From Drosophila miranda (taxonomy: Eukaryota; Arthropoda; Insecta; Diptera; Drosophilidae): DNA of 64,000 nt. Under the pieces are notes generated by a model, which saw only the letters and a list, made by a program, of their open reading frames with translations, was not told the origin of the DNA and did no database searches. Positions 43,292-54,479 of the stretch are shown here, piece by piece. Made by a program: the position numbers and the translations under genes. Within the stretch, counting starts at the first letter, position 1, and each line of letters opens with the position of its first letter. The DNA lies in the NCBI RefSeq assembly GCF_003369915.1, contig NC_046674.1, positions 10,230,001-10,294,000 of the forward strand, in the 5' to 3' direction.

Positions 43292-43953
43292 TTATACTTT
43301 TATAGTATATAATTTACTTTTTTGGCCGCAGTCGTTAACCAAACATATCTGATCCGAAAGATTCTGCCAAAACTTATTCATACATATTCAAACATAGCTA
43401 GCCCTAAATTAAATCTGTGATGCTCCATCTACTTATTCATAGCACATGCATATCTAAGTGAGCTCTATAGAAATTATTAAGTTGTGTAAATTGTAAAGCT
43501 TTTAGAAAACAAATTCAAATTGCAGAATGTCCCGAACAATTAATCAAAATCAAACAACTGTCAGTACCGTATCTCGTACGCACGTACGGTACGCAGAATA
43601 CACAAAGAAATTATACAAACAAATTGATTCTGGTCCGTCCGGTTTTCCCGCACTCTCATTGATCTCTCAATACTGGTTTATCGATTCAGAAGTAAATAAA
43701 ATGTTCCTTTTGCCAGTATCACCCTATAATAATACTCCTTACGTGTATACATGTGTATGTACATATATAATAATATTAAAAGCATGAGAGAGAAGAGAGA
43801 ACCCTCTTTGTTATGGCCAGAGGGTAAATATATGGATGGATCGGATCGGATAAGGTGTACGCTTATAAATTCCCCATCAAGCTTGCTCTGATTCAGACCT
43901 GTCATAGTTTCAGAGTCAAGCACACAACCCGCTGGGCGCTGGTCTTGTCTACA
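43292..43953 (+). other. Dis3l2 3' flank and Kazal gene promoter
   Basis: AT-rich gap. A plus-strand open frame at 43527-43787 lacks coding character and is not called. Close to the next gene there is a TATA box (TATAAAT, 43864-43870) with an initiator-like TCAGAC at 43893-43898, 29 bases downstream. This is a good focused promoter for the Kazal gene. Confidence 0.6.
43864..43898 (+). promoter_or_regulatory. TATA box and initiator of the Kazal gene
   Basis: TATAAAT at 43864 and TCAGAC at 43893 have the usual 29-30 base spacing. The start codon follows at 43954. Confidence 0.6.
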
Positions 43954-44411
43954 ATGGAAAATATCCGTCTATTGGGTGGGTTGTGTCTTATCTGTTCGGC
44001 AGCAACTAAGCGAAAAAACCAAACATTCTCCTCCTAGGCATTGCGCTGCTGATTGTCGGCCTCTCGGCCTATCCTCAGTCCAGCAACGAGCTGGGAGTCG
44101 GAAACCCCTGGCTGGCGTCGCCGCAGGAACAGCCGGAAAGTGGGGGCACAACAACGACTCCACAACCCACTACCCAGTCCCCGCAGTACCTGGCCTGCTT
44201 GCAGACGTGTCCGGCGACCAGCGAGTACAATCCCATCTGTGGCAGCGACAACGTGAACTACTACAATGGAGGGAAATTCGACTGCGCCGTAAGATGTGGT
44301 CAGAGTAAGTGGAAATGACTGATAATCGCACCGGATCAAAAGGTCATGAGTTCCCATGAAACGCATGTAGATATCAGACGGATACATTTGGGAGCTTGTC
44401 GGAATACATAG
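43954..44411 (+). CDS. Small secreted Kazal-domain protein (109 aa)
   Basis: Three exons, 43954-43975, 44038-44304 and 44371-44411, all joined in phase 1. The first intron interrupts the signal peptide, which after joining reads MENIRLLGIALLIVGLSAYP. A Thr/Pro/Gln-rich spacer follows, then one Kazal module with six cysteines at the usual order (ACLQTCPAT, NPICGSDNVNYYN, FDCAVRCGQ, LGACRNT). Kazal proteins usually inhibit serine proteases; the target cannot be predicted. The second intron splits the domain after the fifth cysteine (CGQ), exactly as in the second Kazal gene at 60.2-60.65 kb, so the two are likely paralogues. Exon 3 encodes only 13 residues plus the stop. Confidence 0.88.
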
Positions 44412-44702
44412 AAGCCCCACCAGCCCCCCCGGTTCCCTGCCCAGATGAGGCGAGAATAGATGTGGCTGGATATAACCCTCAAAATGTAATTTTGCAGCTT
44501 GCTACGAGTAATAAAACAGTCGATCCATCAGTGTCGTAAGCATATAAAAACGTAATAAAATCTCGCGCTTGTATCTGTGGCATGTGAAAGGCCGACCACA
44601 ACTCAAACGCAATCTGAATCTCAGTCTCAGTCTCTAGAGCAGTCGCAATCGCGCCGTTTGTCTGTTTAGTACGACATTTTAACGGCGATTTCTTTCGAAA
44701 GA

Positions 44703-45106
44703 ATGTCGTGGTTCGGTGTGTCCTACATGTGCAGTAAGTCTGATACGCACTATCTCTGTAGAAATCAAAACACCAGTCGATGATCGTTCTTACAGCTCTT
44801 GTGGCATTGATCTGGCAGGTCGGGGTGCTGGCAGCGCCTGTGGACAACCACAATCCCAAGTCGCAGGTAGAGTACATCAGTAGCCAGTCAATTGGTACCC
44901 CCAACGCATATCCGAATATTGTGCCCATCACTCGGCCCCCTCTCGTGAGTCAAACAGCTCCGCCGCCACCTTTCAACTCGAAGAACTTTGCATATAATCC
45001 GAAAACGCAAACATGGACCCTTATAGCCCCTGGCGATCCCCAACCAAATGACGAGACGCTTGTTTGGAATCAGACCAATGACAAATGGCTGACCAGCTCT
45101 CGCTAG
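44703..45106 (+). CDS. Small secreted proline-rich protein (113 aa)
   Basis: Two exons, 44703-44733 and 44796-45106. The join is in phase and gives the signal peptide MSWFGVSYMCTLVALIWQVG, with likely cleavage after VLAAP. An alternative start at 44780 without splicing would also give a signal peptide (MIVLTALVALIW). The mature part is rich in Asn, Pro, Thr and Gln, with RPPLVSQTAPPPPF and two aromatic, glycosylation-like stretches (YNPKTQTWTLIAPG, LVWNQTNDKW). No known domain. A TATA-like TATAAAAA lies at 44543-44550. The function is unknown. It may belong to the same class of small secreted proteins as its neighbours. Confidence 0.75.
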
Positions 45107-45218
45107 GCGTTCAACATTCAAGCAATCAGGAGTGGTGCACTCATAACCTAACTATTTCTGTTCTTTAATGGTATATCAAAGTAAAACTGGAAACATTTCT
45201 TTAGACACTCGTCCAATC

Positions 45219-48200
45219 TCATCGGTGGTAATGGCGGCTTTGACAATGTGGGTCCGTGCTGGTCGACTGGCTCTGGCGCATGCGGCAGAGCTCATCAGCA
45301 CTGTAGTTTAATTTGCGTGTGGCGTTCTCTGAGAACTGCTCGAATTTCGTCATCAGATCCCCCAGCTGAGCCTTGAGTGCTTGCACCTCGATACGTAAGT
45401 CACTCAGGGCATTCGTGTGATTCTTCAGGTTGACCGTCACCTCGTGCTCCTGTCGAAGCTGCTGCGGGACATTCGTGGCAGACCGAGGACGTAGCAGCTC
45501 GTTCATATGGGAGAACTGCTGTGACGGCTTATTCTGGGTCGTGTCAGCCGCGTCTCTCTGCGGCTGGGGGCACTGCTGCTGGCGCTGCAGACTGCGACTG
45601 AAGATGTTGTAGTTGCTTTCGAACTGACGACGCCGGAGACTCTGATTCCTGTCACGCCTTTCGGCCACCAGTTTGTATATATTAAGCTTGATGTTCTCGG
45701 GCAACTGGTTGTCACGCGGATCGTTGGGTCGAAATGCGAACTGCAGCTTGTCGCGAGAGGTGCTCAACAAGGCACTCCGCTTGCAAAGCTGGATCAGATG
45801 GGCAGGCGCATTCCTTAATAGTCGCGAAAAGAAGAGACTCTCTAAGCGCGACACAAGTTCTGCCTGTCTCACCTGGCGGTCCAGTGAGGCACTGACTTGC
45901 AGTCCTTGGATGTCACTGACAGCCAAGCCCACCATCAAATTGGTTAGAATCACAGTGACCAGCAGGACAAAGGATAAGAAGATTATGTGGGCGGTGACGG
46001 GGAACTTTACGGCGTAGTCCCCGTAGAAAATGTCTTCAAACTCCAGCTCGCCGGACATCATAGTAATAGTCTTCAGAAATGACCATGTTATGTTCTCAAA
46101 GGCTGGGTAATCATTGAAGAGCACAGCGAAGCTTAGCCCGAAGGCCACAAACAGGCATATGTAGGCCAACATAAATTTCCCAAAGTTGACAGCCACTAAT
46201 GTGAGTATATAAATGAGTTAATGAGTTCCAATAGTGCAGCTTAAAGGAAAATATTTTGGGTACAGTACAGACCTTTGGTAAACATTTGAACGTAAATTCC
46301 AAATATGGGAAAGCGACCAACCAACATCATCAGCTCCAGCCAGACTAGGAGGATGACCACTGCGGCCACATGGTGCTGCCATATAGGGACCGCCCTCAAG
46401 TCACCAGTACGCACGATCTCCGGGGACTGGGGGGAGGAGATAAGTGGGCGGTTGATGGTTAAAACGATTGGCTAGGGAGTTAGTTCCGACGAACACGTAC
46501 CACACAGAGAAACACTCCAAAGACAATTGACCACTGAAGCCAGTTTTCCCAGTATTTCGCATACCCGTGGAGGCCGTGCGCCATCTGAAACAACTCCTTT
46601 CCGAGCAGAATGCAATTTAGTACGATTACAAAGTAGCAACTTGTGGAAATATAGCCTGGAGCTATGCAAGTCGCCCCGTCCTTGCAGGAGCGTGCAAACA
46701 CTCCAATCACGTACAGGGTGAACAGAAGCACGAAGATGGTGTGATAGGCAAGACTCATTAGAAAGAACTTGCGAATGCGGCGCCACTTGAGGAAAAGGAA
46801 CGTCTCGCAGAGTGGATGCATCAATATGCGCTTTTGCCCGACCTCTATCAGCGCGAGCAGCATCTCCGTCTCGCCGCGCTCCATCGATCGGCTGGGAACC
46901 AAGGGCTGAAAGTCAAGATAGATCTGGCAGTCCACATTGCCAAGCTCGTGATCGTAGGCCTTGATCGAAGAGCTAAATTTGTTCATTAGTTTCGGAATTA
47001 TTTCGGGAGTGCGTCGCACTATGAACGACAGCGCTGAGACACGTCCATCGGTGCGGGCGGTCACATCGGCTCCGTGTTCTGTTGAAAGAAAACTGCATCA
47101 GTTTGCGCCCAACTTTTGTACCATGTATCGTTCCATTTCTGGGAGACGATAATTCAAATTGCCACTTGCCAATCAACGCAAAGACACAGTTGCTGTACTC
47201 ATTGAACGCTGCAGCGTGAAGTGGGGTGAATCCGAAATGGTCAGCCTGCAAAGTCGTGGGGTCATCGTCAGGGATTGGATTGATGAATTCGGGGAATATT
47301 CGTTACCGTTACCCACCTTATTAACGTCCGCACCCGCGGTCAATAAAGCGTAGCAGCAGTCCAGGCAATCGGACTTTTTCACGATGGCTGCGTGAAGAGC
47401 CGTTCTGCCCTCACGGTAAGTGGCATTCACATTCGCGCCGTATGATATAAGCAGATGGACAGTAGCGATCGACTGCGTGAGACAGGCTATATGTAGTGGC
47501 GTTTGTTGGCTGGCATTTCGGCAGTCGACATCTGCTTTGTGTTCCAAGAGAAGTCGCGCGCAGTCGACGTAGTCGTTCTCTGCAGCTGTAATTTAAAAAA
47601 ATGGATACACCATCCAATTATACCTCTTGGATGTCTCTGGGGGCCAGATTGCTTACCCAAGTGCAACGCCGTGACTTTTCCTTCATAGAACTGCGAGCGA
47701 ACATCGGCATGGTGGCTGAGGAGTAATTGAACGCACTTGGTGAAACCTAATGCACTGGCCGTATGCAGGGGTGTCTCGGTGTACACCTGAGGGGTGTTCG
47801 GATCCGCTCCATACTTGAGTAAAATTTCGACGCAGTCTACGGCGTTCCCATCTATGGCGTAGTGCAAGGCAGATAGTTTCTCGATGCCGATGTTGATGTT
47901 CGCCTTTCGACGCAGCAGTAGGAGAATGCACTCAACGCTCTTGGAACTGAGGCGAGAACATTTTAGTTACATACATGAGTACACACTCTGTGGCTGGAGG
48001 TTAGTATTTGGTGCGTAGTGGATGCATGGATGCATGGATGCATTTGGATGGAGAATATTTTTGTCGTTAGACCAGCCCACGCATGAGAAATACTCACACA
48101 TTAGACCTCCCCGCCTCTTTCACCGCAACTCACCTGGCAGCGCAATGCAGCGGCGTAACCTCCTTTCTGGCATCCCATCGATTCGGCTCGGAGCCGCGAT

Positions 48201-48835
48201 CGAGCAGTACCTTCGCAATCGGAGCATTTCCTCGAAAGCAGGCAAAGTGCAGGGGTGTACGACCCCTGTTGTCGGTGGCATTCGGGTCGGCATTGTAGTG
48301 GTTCAGCAGATACACAATGTTCTCCACACTCCCGTATATTGAACAGCAAATCAGAGCCAGATTGCATTCGCTGGAGTCGGGAATCAGTTCTGGGATGCGA
48401 TGGGAGGGGAAGACGTCAGACTAAGATTGGTAGTGCCACGGGTTTTCCCACTTACCAAAAATGCATCCCGTCTTTACCATATCCAAGACGTGCTTGGCAT
48501 TAGGCATTGCACACAATGTACGCTCAATTTCTTGCGGGCGCCACAAGTTCTGGGTTTGTTGCTGGCGGTCGAAAATCTTCTGCGCCTCTTTGCTGAAGTC
48601 CGCATCAAAGTTGGCTTCACTCGAAACGCTGCTTTTGTCGAAGAGCAGGTCAGCGTCCTGGTCGGCCGCCTGATCGCTCTCCGAGTTCCATTTAAGATCA
48701 TTTTCCTGCCAAAACAAACAAACCAATTAACGGATGTTTGAGGCACAGATGAGTACTTTTCTGATGAGAGGAGGGATGGGCATGGCATGGCATGTCCGCA
48801 TCACTTACGATTATCGAGAAGCGCACGTTCTCCAT
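45219..48835 (-). CDS. pyx: Pyrexia, ankyrin TRPA-type heat-activated cation channel (958 aa)
   Basis: TRPA-subfamily channel opened by high temperature; in flies it protects against heat stress. Nine coding exons on the minus strand: 48835-48809, 48705-48456, 48389-48134, 47946-47657, 47585-47317, 47245-47170, 47078-46501, 46426-46273 and 46195-45219. Ankyrin repeats fill about residues 95-390 (GRTPLHFACFRG, ETPLHTASALG, QTPLHIACLTQ, RTALHAAIVKK, FTPLHAAAFNE). Six membrane segments lie between about 495 and 730, with a pore loop ENITWSFLKTITMMSGELE before the last. A coiled coil (LSDLRIEVQALKAQL) is near the C-terminus. The intron 47079-47169 must use a GC donor (G/GCAAGT) to keep frame and rebuild the conserved FALIEHGADV; a nearby GT gives a frameshift. 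Length matches the fly orthologue (about 956). Confidence 0.95.
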
Positions 48836-50065
48836 TTTTCTCGGGCCCACTTCTGTCAGTTGTTATTTGTTTATACTCTTGCGGCCAGGCCAATACAATA
48901 ATAAACGTTCGCTTTCGACTGACCGACCGACCAAACGAGAGGCTGGCTCCAGCTGTCGGCAATTTGGTGTTCTTGCTGCCGCTCCCTGTACGCCTCGTGG
49001 GGTCATCTATTTATTCTTGCGAATGAATAAATCGGCAATTAATCAGAGCACGCAACTAATTATACCCTTGCCATCTTTTCTGACCCTTATTGGCAAGATC
49101 TTGTAGGCCAGCAGGAATATTGTTGTACACAGGCGTCGGTGGGTGCCTCTTCTGTGATGCGATCAAGCGAGGGCGTGAAGCAATTTTGTTTATTTGAAAC
49201 TTTTCAAAATATCCAACTGTTCCCTCGCACCACTGGCAATGTGTGCTAATTTTTCACATTCACGGGCGTGCCTTTGTTTTTCGTATAGATTTCTTTTTCC
49301 GTGACCGGCGCCAGCGAGGTGCGAAAGTGTAGTGAACGTTCGTTTCGAGACTCCAATTGCCATCCAGCCTCTCATGTACTCATGTTCTCGTGCATATATC
49401 TTTACGTGAGTACGAATGAATCTTTGCTGATATACAAATATACAAATATATATGTATGCAACTTTACACCGATCGCAGCCAGCTCTAGCATATTTTCGAA
49501 AAAGATGTTTAACACGAGTTGAGTCCATCAATTCAAGCCGCGCCATGGCTTTTGAAAACGATAGTTCTCCAAACCTTACTATCGCTAAAAAGTAGATACA
49601 GCCCTGCCCAGGTATGCTTTTCGATACCTACAAAATGCAACCCAGAGCCCCGATATTTTAGAAATGTCTGCCTTGCCTCGCGAAATTTTGGGGTGCAATT
49701 TTTAAAACTAATTTCCCGACGTTTCCCTGATTCACGGAAAATCAGGTTTATATCCGTGCTTCCTACCGGCAAATAGGTTCCTTTAAAGTCGCTTTTAACC
49801 CTCCAAGCCAAAGGCCCTGCTGGAAAATGGATCCCATCCCAGGTACTACCAACGCCGACGTCGCGTAGCAATACGTTTCGCTGCTGCGAGCAAAACTATA
49901 AAATGGTTGCTGCGCAGCTCGCTCGTTACAGTTATCTGGTGTGCGTTGCAGCGATACGTCATAGTCGTGTTCGAAAAGTAGGCAGCAGTAAAGGTGTGTG
50001 TGTGTGTGTGTATACCAAATTTATTTCTTGAATCACCTGAATATACAAATTGAAAAAGTATCAAA
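48836..50065. other. Intergenic DNA between pyx and the next gene
   Basis: Holds the pyx 5' flank and the promoter of the plus-strand gene at 50066. The stretch 49.52-49.87 kb has a more even base composition than its surroundings and a minus-strand open frame of 112 codons with no recognisable domain; it may be a fragment of a dispersed element. No supported gene. Confidence 0.5.
49897..49932 (+). promoter_or_regulatory. TATA promoter of the gene at 50066
   Basis: TATAAAA at 49897-49903 with an initiator-like TACAGTT about 30 bases downstream, giving a leader of about 140 bases. A CA-rich/GT repeat lies in the leader at 49996-50012. Confidence 0.55.
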
Positions 50066-50551
50066 ATGGTTGCATACTACGACGAATGCGACGCCGCAGA
50101 AAATCCCAAAACATTAACAGATTGGGTGCGTAATTTTCGTTTAAAACGCGTCCAAATGCGTCGCAAATTAAGAGGTGCTGGCAGCGACCTGCGCGTGAAC
50201 GCCATTTTGTCTACGGCTCTACTCCACGCCGAGCACGAACTGCGTAGAAAGCAGCAGGAAAGATTTAGTCGCTGGCTAGATATCCAAACCAAGTTTGTGC
50301 CACATGGTAAAACGCATTGTGGTAGTGACGCTGAAGCTGAAGCCAATGCCAAAATAGGGGCAGAAGCAGAAGAGTGCGAACGACGCGAAATCGAAAATAA
50401 TTTGTGGAGGGGTGAGCTAAGTGGCCTCGACAATTTTATGCGCAGCCTTAGTAGCACCAGCCACAACGCCAGCAACAACGGAACCCGTAGCAGCAGCTAC
50501 AGGAAAAACAACAACCAACACAACTGCGCTGCCATTGCCGTGAGCAGTTAG
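50066..50551 (+). CDS. Intronless unidentified basic/hydrophilic protein (161 aa)
   Basis: I do not recognise this protein. The start MVAYYDECDAAENPKTLTDW follows a TATA promoter. The N-terminal half is strongly basic and predicted helical (WVRNFRLKRVQMRRKLRG, LLHAEHELRRKQQERFSRWL). The middle is acidic and Ala/Glu-rich (DAEAEANAKIGAEAEE). The C-terminus is Ser/Asn-rich (SSTSHNASNNGTRSSSY) and ends at the TAG of 50549-50551. There is no signal peptide or membrane segment. Codon choice and the sharp boundary of the frame support real coding. An AATAAA at 51337-51342 would give a 3' UTR of about 0.8 kb. Intronless genes with TATA promoters in flies are often switched on briefly in development; that is only a hint. 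Confidence 0.75.
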   Translation: MVAYYDECDAAENPKTLTDWVRNFRLKRVQMRRKLRGAGSDLRVNAILSTALLHAEHELRRKQQERFSRWLDIQTKFVPHGKTHCGSDAEAEANAKIGAEAEECERREIENNLWRGELSGLDNFMRSLSSTSHNASNNGTRSSSYRKNNNQHNCAAIAVSS

Positions 50552-51360
50552 AAAGAGACAAATATAGTCGGCCATGTTTTGTGTGTATACATGAAATGGA
50601 AGAGGAGAACAGCACCATGTTCGAGATTCATCTGTCGAAATATTTTTTCCTCTGTCGCTTTAGATATACATATTTGTTCATTTGTTAAATTAGTTTTATT
50701 ACGACAACCCAATTTCTCATTTGCAGTCGCAATCATGTGCAAGGCTGTTATAGATTGTAATGAAATAATGAAGGATTGGAAGAGTGTGAGAAGACGATGA
50801 GCAAACGGCCTTCAATTCATTGAAATGGTGTGAGTCATTGGCGCTGCTTCATGAAATCCATGCTGAACGCCACCAGAAAGAGGCTTTGGTTCAGGATTCA
50901 CACTCGGTTTGTAAATCAGTATACTATTACCACCTATTTAAGTTATGTAGCTTCATACTTTCGAACGACAATGAGAGGGGCGTGAACATCGCAGTATATC
51001 GCGAACATCTCGATAGGCGACATTTTTCCTAACAACATGAAAAAGACAAAGAAACTCGCACACGCAATCGCGCTACATACACACGCACGCACACAAACGT
51101 TTCCTTTATTGTGTGCGTATACCTGTGAATTTTCTGTACACCATTTCTTTTGTCCGATTGTGGCTTTGAATAATGGCCAGCAACGTCATCTCTAAGAAAG
51201 AAAAGTCAACGTTAAAGCTGATTCATATTGAATCTGTGGCGAGAAAACAAAAAAGTTAGACACACGTGAAACAACAACTTTAATTTATATATGTACATAT
51301 AGTAAGCAAACAGAACTGATATTTGATAAATTATAAAATAAAACTATTGTATTACAAATC
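50552..51360 (+). other. Probable 3' UTR of the gene at 50066
   Basis: AT-rich, non-coding and ending at a canonical AATAAA at 51337-51342. Short plus-strand frames here have no coding character. Confidence 0.55.
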
Positions 51361-52522
51361 AATCAATTTTAAAATCAATCTTGCCTTTATTATTCACTCA
51401 AATTTGTCGATAAGCAAACCCCTTTCCTCTCTCCCGTTTGTCATAAACCTCTGTCTATAATCGATTTTGTTTTCCAGTTTCCTGCTCCTCGATACGTTAA
51501 TGGCAACGATGAGGAGGAATGGAATACTTGAACAAGCAACCACAACGTCAACAGCCTGAAGCTGAAACCGAAACCCAAACGAAATGCCTTAAAATGGCTT
51601 ATAAAGAAGTTACGTCGATCGACGATGGTTTGTTATTGAGTTACTGAGTGAGTCTTCACGTCTGTCCGTGTCTTCCCCAACCTCAACGCTTGGCAGCGAG
51701 TTCCGTAAACCAGCCGATGGCCGATTCTACACAGATCGCCGGAGCAGCGAGCAGCGAGCAGCAGCAGCAGCAGCAAACACCACCGAGTCTCCCCTGCATG
51801 ACATGCCAATGCCACAGGCAGCTGACAAAGAACAATGGGGACAAGGCGGAATTGCGAGCGGCAGCAGCTCCAGCTCATCAGCTTACGTGTGATTGAAGCT
51901 CTCGTGCCCATGTCGGTGCTGAATTCACCAGCTACCACGACATTTCTACATAGAACGCTTCGCAGTTGCTGACCACACCACCCACCCATCCACACAGATA
52001 CACGGTATTTGGTATATCAGCTGCGAACGAAAAATATTGCTTTTTGAACAGATTTACAGCGAAAAAGCACCAAGGAGTAACAATCATCCAGAAACTAAAC
52101 TCCCACTGTCTTCGAACCCTGCAAACCCGACGCATCGGAACTACGCCGCAATCTCTAAATTTCAGCCATCTAAAATACATCGCCGTCTTCGGATCTCGAG
52201 GGACAGGGACTTCAGTTGAATTCTCGCATGTAAGCCGTATGGGATTTTTCTTGTGATTAACACTTGAATTGCAGCCATCAGTATTAGCCAAGCTGTCGCC
52301 CATATTCACATTCTTAGTGTATGCTGTGGTACTCTGCACGCTCAGCCCGTCCTGTTTCACTTGGGGAGTTTGCGTAATCTCTTAGGAGTAGAGTGTGAAT
52401 ATCGTTGGATCTCTGCTCTTTTACCCAATGATTTTGCAGATAAGATTTGGACCCTAGCCTGTCGTACCCGATACTCTGTACTTTCCTAACCATTGGGCTA
52501 TTGTAAGGCCGATTTTAATATT

Positions 52523-52557
52523 TGTAGCGATGCGTCACAGTCGAACTGTTCCTGTGA
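52523..52557 (+). ncRNA. Type-A hairpin 1
   Basis: Acceptor-like TTTGTAG, then 7-8 bases, then stem TCACAG (52535-52540) pairing with CTGTGA (52552-52557) around an 11-base loop TCGAACTGTTC. The stem differs from copies 2 and 3 by a compensating A-T for G-C pair. Confidence 0.6.
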
Positions 52558-52740
52558 GTGTCTGGTGCCAGCAAAGTTTCTTCTCCATTCGCGCTCCAAA
52601 TGTTGGACATCTTTGAGAGGAGAGCGGCTGCCAACCAGCTAAGAAATAGTATCTTTGTCATACACAACACACACACACACACACACGCACACACGTAACT
52701 CAGTTTGTAGTCTGGGAACAAGCATCACTTTTCGTTTACT

Positions 52741-52777
52741 TTTGCAGCAATGTGGCGCAGTTGAGCGGTACCTGCGT
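52741..52777 (+). ncRNA. Type-A hairpin 2
   Basis: TTTGCAG, 8 bases, then GCGCAG (52755-52760) pairing with CTGCGT (52772-52777) around the loop TTGAGCGGTAC. Outer bases ATGT and GCAT can extend the stem. Confidence 0.6.
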
Positions 52778-53314
52778 GCATGTGCTGTGCATGGAGCGTG
52801 TGGGGACGAGGATGCGATAATTTGAATTGGTTTCTTGAATGTCACAAGTCTACGACCTCCGGCAGCAGCAGTCGATGGGATAAATAACAAAGCGTAACTG
52901 GTCTTTGAACGAAATTCGAACAAAATGCTTCTTTTGTTTCAAATTCTCTTTTAGCACATATGCATGTAGCTTTTATGAGCCAGATCATACAGCTCAACCA
53001 ACAACTAAAAAAGGTAGCTGGGAAAACGGACCCCCTCTCCTTACGACACGGACATGATTCTACTTCCGCTTCTACGATTGGTATGGGCACCCATGTTCTC
53101 GGATATTTCGTTCTTCTTGTAAATTTGCATAGATACATAACCCTATACCGAATCATTCTGAAACTGAAGAATTCGTCGTATGGACGGACAGGAGTCGTTT
53201 CGCAATCGCTTATCCTATCCGATGTGGTGGAAGATCCAGACACAAGACTCCAGACATCAGACACCAGACAGTTACAAAAGCTAAGACATTGCAATCGAAA
53301 TCATTTCTTTCATA

Positions 53315-53356
53315 TTTTGTAGAAATATGCCGCAGTTGAACAGTGCCTGCGCATAT
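53315..53356 (+). ncRNA. Type-A hairpin 3
   Basis: TTTTGTAG, 8 bases, then CGCAG (53331-53335) and CTGCG (53347-53351) around the loop TTGAACAGTGC. The stem continues outside as ATATG/CATAT with one bulged C, making ten pairs, the longest of this family. Confidence 0.65.
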
Positions 53357-53480
53357 TGTGGTGTGGACTGTCCGAAAAAGGACTAGATGCAAGGAAATTT
53401 CGTTCAAGTCTGCGAGGGGTGGTCCGCCCAGCGTCCGCCCAATGTAAATCATTTGAAGTGTGGAACAAAATCATTCTTTA

Positions 53481-53522
53481 TTTTTGTAGAGTTGTGGTTG
53501 CAGTAGACCGTGCCTGCCCACG
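53481..53522 (+). ncRNA. Type-A hairpin 4
   Basis: TTTTTGTAG, then GTGG, two unpaired T, GCAG (53500-53503), the loop TAGACCGTGC, CTGC (53514-53517) and CCAC. It is the most diverged member, but the loop keeps the T-GA and GTGC positions. Confidence 0.5.
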
Positions 53523-53908
53523 TCTACAACTACTCGTTCGTATTGTACAATCGAAAAAGCATAGCCTGGGAATTGCCATCGAAATCAAGAAGGAGCAATC
53601 GACAGCTTCAGACAGAGCCATATGTATACTGGCTGTATACTGGATTGTCAGTCACAGTCACAGTTACAGTCACGTTACACCCGTCACACAGCGTTGGGAG
53701 CCCAGGAGAATAAGCGTTTTTACTAAAGTTCCCCTTTCTTCTTTCCCACTGAAAAGCGCCTCATATTAATGTATTCATTACAGTGCTGATACCAATCAAA
53801 AAATCGCAATGGTCGTGGGATGATCCGATCCGATCACACAGTTAAACTTACACGTGCACTTTCGCCTGTTCTGATTACCTACCGTGTACATGTAGCAAAA
53901 TTTCTTGA

Positions 53909-53928
53909 GGCAATGGGAATCAAATGCC
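53909..53928 (+). ncRNA. Type-B hairpin 1
   Basis: Stem GGCA/TGCC around the loop ATGGGAATCAAA. Two stem pairs differ from the ATCGCA version, yet pairing is kept. Confidence 0.6.
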
Positions 53929-54231
53929 AACTTGAAAGCAATAACACCAACACTTAATCGACCGCAATCCAACATCCATACAACACGTCGAATTTGCATT
54001 GACTCGAAGCTAAGCTCCCTATCGACTCGAACAGCAAGGTCAGGTCTCTCAATTCAAATAGAACCGTTTGCACCTGTTTTTCAGCTTGTGAGAAGGTGAG
54101 GCAAGGATGGAGTGTTTTATAGAAGCAACTACGTTTTGGCTTGTTTGACTGGTCGGCTGCCTTGGCACATAGGACCCTCTACCCCTCTACAGAGTGAGAA
54201 CTTTTAGCGGTCTTAAATTTCCTTTGCACTT

Positions 54232-54266
54232 CTTGCAGCGGTGTTTCACAGTTGATTGTTCCTGTG
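54232..54266 (+). ncRNA. Type-A hairpin 5
   Basis: CTTGCAG, 8 bases, then CACAG (54247-54251) pairing with CTGTG (54262-54266) around the loop TTGATTGTTC. It shares the A-T version of the variable pair with copy 1. Confidence 0.6.
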
Positions 54267-54407
54267 CGCATCGACTAGGTAGAAACGACACGACACGAAA
54301 CGAAACGAAAGGCAACTGCTTTGGAGTGGACAAGCTAGCGAGGGACCGGGACCGGTCAGTTTCCAGTTTCTTGTTCTACACGGCACTCCTAGCAAGTCTT
54401 GTGTCTG

Positions 54408-54445
54408 CGACTGCGTCTGCGACTGCGTCTGCGACTGTGCCTGTG
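54408..54445. repeat. GACTGCGTCTGC short tandem repeat
   Basis: About three copies of a 12-base unit immediately upstream of type-B hairpin 2. Confidence 0.8.
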
Positions 54446-54454
54446 CTGCTGCTA

Positions 54455-54479
54455 ATCGTTAAAGGGAATCAAAAACGAT
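54455..54479 (+). ncRNA. Type-B hairpin 2
   Basis: Stem ATCGTT/AACGAT (6 pairs) around the exact loop AAAGGGAATCAAA. Confidence 0.7.

Noticed and set aside
43527-43787. 86-codon plus-strand frame before the Kazal gene
   Set aside because: AT-rich, low complexity at its end, and without coding character; the TATA promoter of the next gene begins just after it.
49533-49871. 112-codon minus-strand frame as a gene
   Set aside because: No known domain. The block looks like a possible dispersed-element fragment and abuts the promoter of the plus-strand gene at 50066.
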